Under the pieces are notes generated by a model. It saw nothing but the letters and a program-made list of their open reading frames with translations. It was not told the DNA's origin and did no database searches. The position numbers and the translations under genes are program-made. Shown one piece after another: positions 61,141 through 64,000 of a stretch of 64,000 nt of DNA (position 1 is the first letter of the stretch; each line of letters opens with the position of its first letter). This DNA is from Hymenobacter daecheongensis DSM 21074 (GTDB lineage: Bacteria > Bacteroidota > Bacteroidia > Cytophagales > Hymenobacteraceae): contig NZ_FQYN01000003.1 of NCBI RefSeq assembly GCF_900141805.1, positions 186,001 through 250,000 of the forward strand, given 5' to 3'.

Positions 61141-61149
61141 TACCTTTGC
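61141..61149 (+). promoter_or_regulatory. Putative -7 box before the 286-residue protein
   Basis: TACCTTTGC is an exact consensus match, 20 bases before the ATG at 61170. It argues against a longer frame that would run into the upstream repeat. Confidence 0.55.
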
Positions 61150-61169
61150 GGCCAAACCGTACCGCTGCC

Positions 61170-62030
61170 ATGTCCCGATTTCGTCTCCTGTTTCCGGTAT
61201 TTTTCCTGCTGTGCGTCGCGTTTCACACTCCCGTGCACGCCCAGACGGAAGCTCCTGCCGCGGCCAACAAACGCCTGTTCGACCGCACTGTGGATGAGCT
61301 GAATTTCCGCACAATGGAAACCGTGTACGATAAGTCGTTCACCCGCAACAAGTTTCCCGTCTCGCTGCGCACGCACCAAGCCCGTCGGCAGTTCGATGGC
61401 TTCGGGACCAATGCCAGCCTGAAGAAGCTGTTTCAGAACTACAACGATGCCTCCGAACGCTTCAAGAGCCGCTTCGGCAAGGGCCGCACCGATCTGGCCG
61501 AGTTTGAGAAGCAGCTGCGCAGCATCCTGCTCGACAAGAACTTTGAGTTCTTCATCCATAACCTGCCCCGCGACGAGCGGGTGGCACTGATTCGCGCCGA
61601 GGAGCGCATCATCAAGCAGGCCACGGCCCAGTTCAACGCCTCTGAAGACCCCGCCCCCGAAGATGTGGCCGCCGATGGCGCCGCCGTGCCCCCCGCCGAT
61701 GCCGGTGCCGAGCCGCCTGTGACCGCGCCCATCGAAGACCCCGCACCCCGGCCCGAAGCCCAGGTGACGGAAACCACGACCACAACCACGCCCGCGCTTC
61801 GCGCCGCCGATGCCCCTGCCGCCCACGACTGGCTCGACTACCTCACGCTGCTACTGGCCGCCACCGCCACGCTGCTGCTGGCCCACATCGTGCTGAACGT
61901 GCTGCCCGACCTGCGCGCCCGCCTCGATGGCCTGGCTGAGGAACTGGAAGAACAGCGCCCCGACCTCGACCGCCCGGCCCGACGTTCGACCAGCGCCCTG
62001 CCCGAAGACCGCTACGAAGACGAACAGTAA
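61170..62030 (+). CDS. Secreted, C-terminally membrane-anchored protein, unknown function
   Basis: A 286-residue protein with a signal peptide (LLFPVFFLLCVAFHTPVHAQ). The mature part starts with a helical domain of about 130 residues (RLFDRTVDELNFRTMETVYD, FEKQLRSILLDKNFEFFIHN), then an Ala/Pro/Glu-rich linker of about 60 residues. A C-terminal membrane segment follows (LTLLLAATATLLLAHIVLNV, about 228-247) and then a charged tail. An in-frame ATG at 60966 would start inside the palindromic element, so 61170 is chosen. No known family is recognised. Confidence 0.65.
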   Translation: MSRFRLLFPVFFLLCVAFHTPVHAQTEAPAAANKRLFDRTVDELNFRTMETVYDKSFTRNKFPVSLRTHQARRQFDGFGTNASLKKLFQNYNDASERFKSRFGKGRTDLAEFEKQLRSILLDKNFEFFIHNLPRDERVALIRAEERIIKQATAQFNASEDPAPEDVAADGAAVPPADAGAEPPVTAPIEDPAPRPEAQVTETTTTTTPALRAADAPAAHDWLDYLTLLLAATATLLLAHIVLNVLPDLRARLDGLAEELEEQRPDLDRPARRSTSALPEDRYEDEQ

Positions 62031-62031
62031 A

Positions 62032-62162
62032 TTATGAATTATGAATGCTGAATTATGAATTGCTGGGCCTGCACTCTCCGACCTCTTCTCCCGGCCTGCT
62101 GCCACAGCCCTTCCTGTTTTCCGCATTCCAATTCATAATTCAGCATTCATAATTCATAATTC
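62032..62162. repeat. AT-rich palindromic element of ATTATGAATTATGAAT type
   Basis: Left arm about 62032-62060 and right arm about 62129-62162 are inverted copies (GAATGCTGAATTATGAATT and AATTCATAATTCAGCATTC). The right arm ends four bases before the dcd ATG. Confidence 0.8.
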
Positions 62163-62165
62163 AAT

Positions 62166-62705
62166 ATGATTCTGACCGACCAGCAGATTCTCGCCGAAAT
62201 CAAGCGCGGCAACATCGTCATTGAGCCCTACGACCCCAGTTGCCTGGGCACCAACTCCTACGACGTGCACCTGGGCCGCTACTTGGCCACCTACCGCGAC
62301 GCGGTGCTGGATGCCCGCCGGCACAATGAAATCGACGTGTTTGAGATGCCCCAGGACGAAGGCTTCGTGCTCCAGCCCGGCGTGCTCTACCTCGGCGTGA
62401 CGGAAGAATACACCGAAAGCCACGCCCAGGTGCCGTTTCTGGAAGGCAAATCCAGCGTGGGCCGCCTCGGCATCGACATTCACGCCACCGCCGGCAAGGG
62501 CGACGTGGGCTTCTGCAACACCTGGACGCTGGAAATTTCCGTCACGCAGCCCGTGCGCGTGTACCCCGGCATGCCCATCGGCCAGCTCATCTACTTCGCC
62601 GTGCAGGGCGATGTGCAGACCTTCTACAACCGCAAGGCCAACGCCAAATACAACGACCGCACCGACAAGCCGGTGGAATCGATGATGTGGAAAAACGAGT
62701 GGTAG
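62166..62705 (+). CDS. dcd: dCTP deaminase
   Basis: Deaminates dCTP to dUTP on the route to dTTP. The 179-residue protein has the dUTPase-like fold. The N-terminus ILTDQQILAEIKRGNIVIEP, LEGKSSVGRLGIDIHATAG near 98 and GDVGFCNTWTLEISVTQPVR near 118 are family motifs, with SSVGRLGI and the catalytic Glu in LEIS. It is followed by a palindromic element containing a perfect terminator. Confidence 0.95.
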   Translation: MILTDQQILAEIKRGNIVIEPYDPSCLGTNSYDVHLGRYLATYRDAVLDARRHNEIDVFEMPQDEGFVLQPGVLYLGVTEEYTESHAQVPFLEGKSSVGRLGIDIHATAGKGDVGFCNTWTLEISVTQPVRVYPGMPIGQLIYFAVQGDVQTFYNRKANAKYNDRTDKPVESMMWKNEW

Positions 62706-62713
62706 GCAAACCT

Positions 62714-62885
62714 GTCATTGCGAGGACGAAGCAATCCGCCCTGGACAACGAGCCAAACTTTGTAAACAGAAAAGCCCTGACGTAAATAGTACGTCAGGGC
62801 TTTGTGCTGAAAAAGGGTTGCTACATTTCAGAGGACGGATTGACGCCGCTTGATGCGCGGAATGTCCTGCGTCCTCGCAATGACA
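62714..62885. repeat. Palindromic element enclosing a perfect terminator
   Basis: Outer arms CTGTCATTGCGAGGACGAAG (62715-62734) and GTCCTCGCAATGACA (62870-62884) are inverted. The inner hairpin at 62771-62803 acts as terminator for dcd. Confidence 0.85.
62771..62803 (+). terminator. Rho-independent terminator of dcd
   Basis: A perfect 14-base stem, AAAGCCCTGACGTA and TACGTCAGGGCTTT, with a 5-base loop. Confidence 0.8.
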
Positions 62886-63017
62886 AGGCTTTCGCCCGAA
62901 ACTCACCCGAACTCGCTGGCACAGTTTTTCGTTAGTTATCAGACAACAGCCCCGGTTTGATGCTACGGCAGCGGCCATGCGGCTTTCACGGATTCGTTAC
63001 GCTAACTTTTCCACTCC

Positions 63018-63554
63018 ATGAGAAAATCACTTGCTATCGGCGTGTTGCTTCTGGCCTCGGCGCTCGGCGCACAGGCGCAGCAGCAACCTTCGCTGGTTCA
63101 GCCCCAGGATAAAACCAAGTCGTCTCCCCGCCTCGCCTCCGACGTGCAGGTGCGGGCCAAGCGCCTTTCCGACCAGATGGCCCGCGACCTGCGCCTCAAT
63201 GGTTACCAAAGCTCCAAGCTGCGGGCCATCAATGAGGATAAAGTGGCAAAAATGGCCGCCATCGAGCGCCGCAATGCCGGTGATGCCAAGCTCATTGATG
63301 AGCAGTGCGGGGCCGTATGCAAGGAGCGCGACCAGGAGCTGCGGGCCGTGCTGTCCACCGATCAGTACAGCGCCTACTACGGCTCCCGCTCCGACTTCTA
63401 TAAGTACGACAAGGACTATGCGGCCCGCACGGCCAATGCCACTTTCGTAAACTCGGTGCAGAATCCATTGCCGGCCAGCAGCCGCGGGGCCACCATCGGG
63501 CCCGCCACGCCGAAGCCTGCTCCTACCCGGGCCGCCGCCGTCCGGGGACGTTAG
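63018..63554 (+). CDS. Periplasmic Spy/CpxP-like helical protein
   Basis: A 178-residue secreted protein with signal peptide MRKSLAIGVLLLASALGAQA. The mature domain is helical: RLSDQMARDLRLNGYQSSKL, INEDKVAKMAAIERRNAGDA, KERDQELRAVLSTDQYSAYY. That order of an oligomerisation helix followed by a DQYxxY motif is found in Bacteroidota relatives of the Spy/CpxP envelope-stress chaperones. The link is by layout only. Two cysteines (QCGAVCKE) are close together. Confidence 0.65.
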   Translation: MRKSLAIGVLLLASALGAQAQQQPSLVQPQDKTKSSPRLASDVQVRAKRLSDQMARDLRLNGYQSSKLRAINEDKVAKMAAIERRNAGDAKLIDEQCGAVCKERDQELRAVLSTDQYSAYYGSRSDFYKYDKDYAARTANATFVNSVQNPLPASSRGATIGPATPKPAPTRAAAVRGR

Positions 63555-63580
63555 TCCAAAGACTAAGACCGCCTATATAG

Positions 63581-63616
63581 CAAAAGCCCCGCTGATTGAG
63601 TTCAGCGGGGCTTTTG
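63581..63616. terminator. Bidirectional terminator
   Basis: A perfect 14-base stem CAAAAGCCCCGCTG / CAGCGGGGCTTTTG with an 8-base loop lies between the convergent Spy-like and gldC genes. Confidence 0.85.
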
Positions 63617-63642
63617 CTTGTGCTTTTGTATGGGGCGGCGGC

Positions 63643-63987
63643 CTAGCTCAGCGGCTGCTTCTCCGAATTCTCTTCAATGTGCTTCATCAGCTCAGCGCAG
63701 AGGTCGCGCATTTTCTTCACCATCACCGCGTCGCTGGTAGCGGTTTGGAGGCTCTCGGCCATGGCCCCGATGGTATCCACGTAGAAGTGCTTCATCTCAT
63801 CCACGGGCATGTCTTTGGTCCAGAGGTCGATTTTCATCGTACCGGCCTGGTCCCGGTCCCAGAGGGCAATGTTGATGGCTTTGGCGAAGTGAATATCGGG
63901 GCCCGCATCGGTGGCCTGCCAGCTGATGGCCTCGGGCACCTTCTGGTCGTCGAGGGCAATGCTGAAGCGGATTTCGGATTTTTTCAT
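63643..63987 (-). CDS. gldC: Gliding motility protein GldC
   Basis: A 114-residue cytoplasmic protein that matches GldC, one of the gliding-motility proteins of Bacteroidota: MKKSEIRFSIALDDQKVPEA, ISWQATDAG, NIALWDRDQAGTMKIDLWTK and DEMKHFYVDTIGAMAES. GldC is linked to gliding, although its exact role is not defined. It fits the T9SS cargo proteins found at 5.9-10.5 kb, since gliding and T9SS are coupled. Confidence 0.9.
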   Translation of the reverse strand: MKKSEIRFSIALDDQKVPEAISWQATDAGPDIHFAKAINIALWDRDQAGTMKIDLWTKDMPVDEMKHFYVDTIGAMAESLQTATSDAVMVKKMRDLCAELMKHIEENSEKQPLS

Positions 63988-64000
63988 GAGGTTGATTTGC

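Noticed and set aside
60966..61169. N-terminal extension of the 286-residue protein
   Set aside because: The added codons lie in a palindromic element whose other copy encodes a similar meaningless peptide; a promoter box sits between it and the chosen start.
1..64000. tRNA and rRNA genes
   Set aside because: No T-loop GTTCGAATC-type segments with a matching acceptor stem and no rRNA sequence were seen on either strand by eye; a tRNA scan was not run.

Overview
The window looks like a chromosomal segment of a high-GC Bacteroidota bacterium of the Hymenobacter type (Cytophagales). The evidence is the repeated TAnnTTTG promoter boxes in place of E. coli-type -10 boxes, almost no Shine-Dalgarno sequences, type IX secretion (T9SS) C-terminal sorting domains, the gliding gene gldC, signal peptides ending in Ala-Gln, and dense intergenic palindromes. 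No rRNA, tRNA, CRISPR array or intact insertion sequence was seen.

1-19.8 kb is a surface-sugar locus. It runs from the end of ffh through a glycosyltransferase and an FkbH-like HAD protein into a complete set of CMP-pseudaminic acid genes: pseB, then pseC-pseF-pseG-pseH-pseI. These are followed by a GT-B transferase, a polysaccharide deacetylase-like protein and a Wzx-like flippase. Two paralogous T9SS cargo proteins on the opposite strand interrupt the set between pseB and pseC.

19.8-26.1 kb is an accessory island and the best candidate for an undescribed system. A 928-aa fusion of a phage-type peptidoglycan amidase, a papain-like protease and an alpha/beta-hydrolase is followed by a membrane-anchored amidase-like protein that lacks a zinc ligand, a small secreted protein, a membrane coiled-coil protein and a secreted caspase-family protease. 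The last three overlap one another.

26.1-41 kb is mixed housekeeping and accessory DNA: a siroheme-synthase-like/TauE fusion, an amino-acid permease behind a SAM-I riboswitch, EcsC, a HepT/MntA toxin-antitoxin pair, a dehydrogenase/aminotransferase pair for amino-sugar synthesis, an LEA-like secreted protein, a GT2 enzyme, ftsE, fructose-6-phosphate aldolase, the SRP RNA, two related small secreted proteins, and guaA.

41-52 kb holds two export systems. One is an HlyD adaptor plus an ABC exporter whose C39 peptidase domain has lost its histidine. The other is a TetR-ABC-HlyD-TolC operon whose ABC ATPase domain lacks several catalytic motifs.

52-64 kb contains isocitrate dehydrogenase, an SPFH lipoprotein with an outer-membrane-type partner, several secreted proteins of unknown function, a TPR/periplasmic-binding protein, hemL, dcd and gldC.

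At least a dozen intergenic gaps carry palindromic elements of several sequence families. Some are nested, and some supply the start or stop codons of neighbouring genes. Functions are inferred from sequence motifs read by eye; no database search was run.
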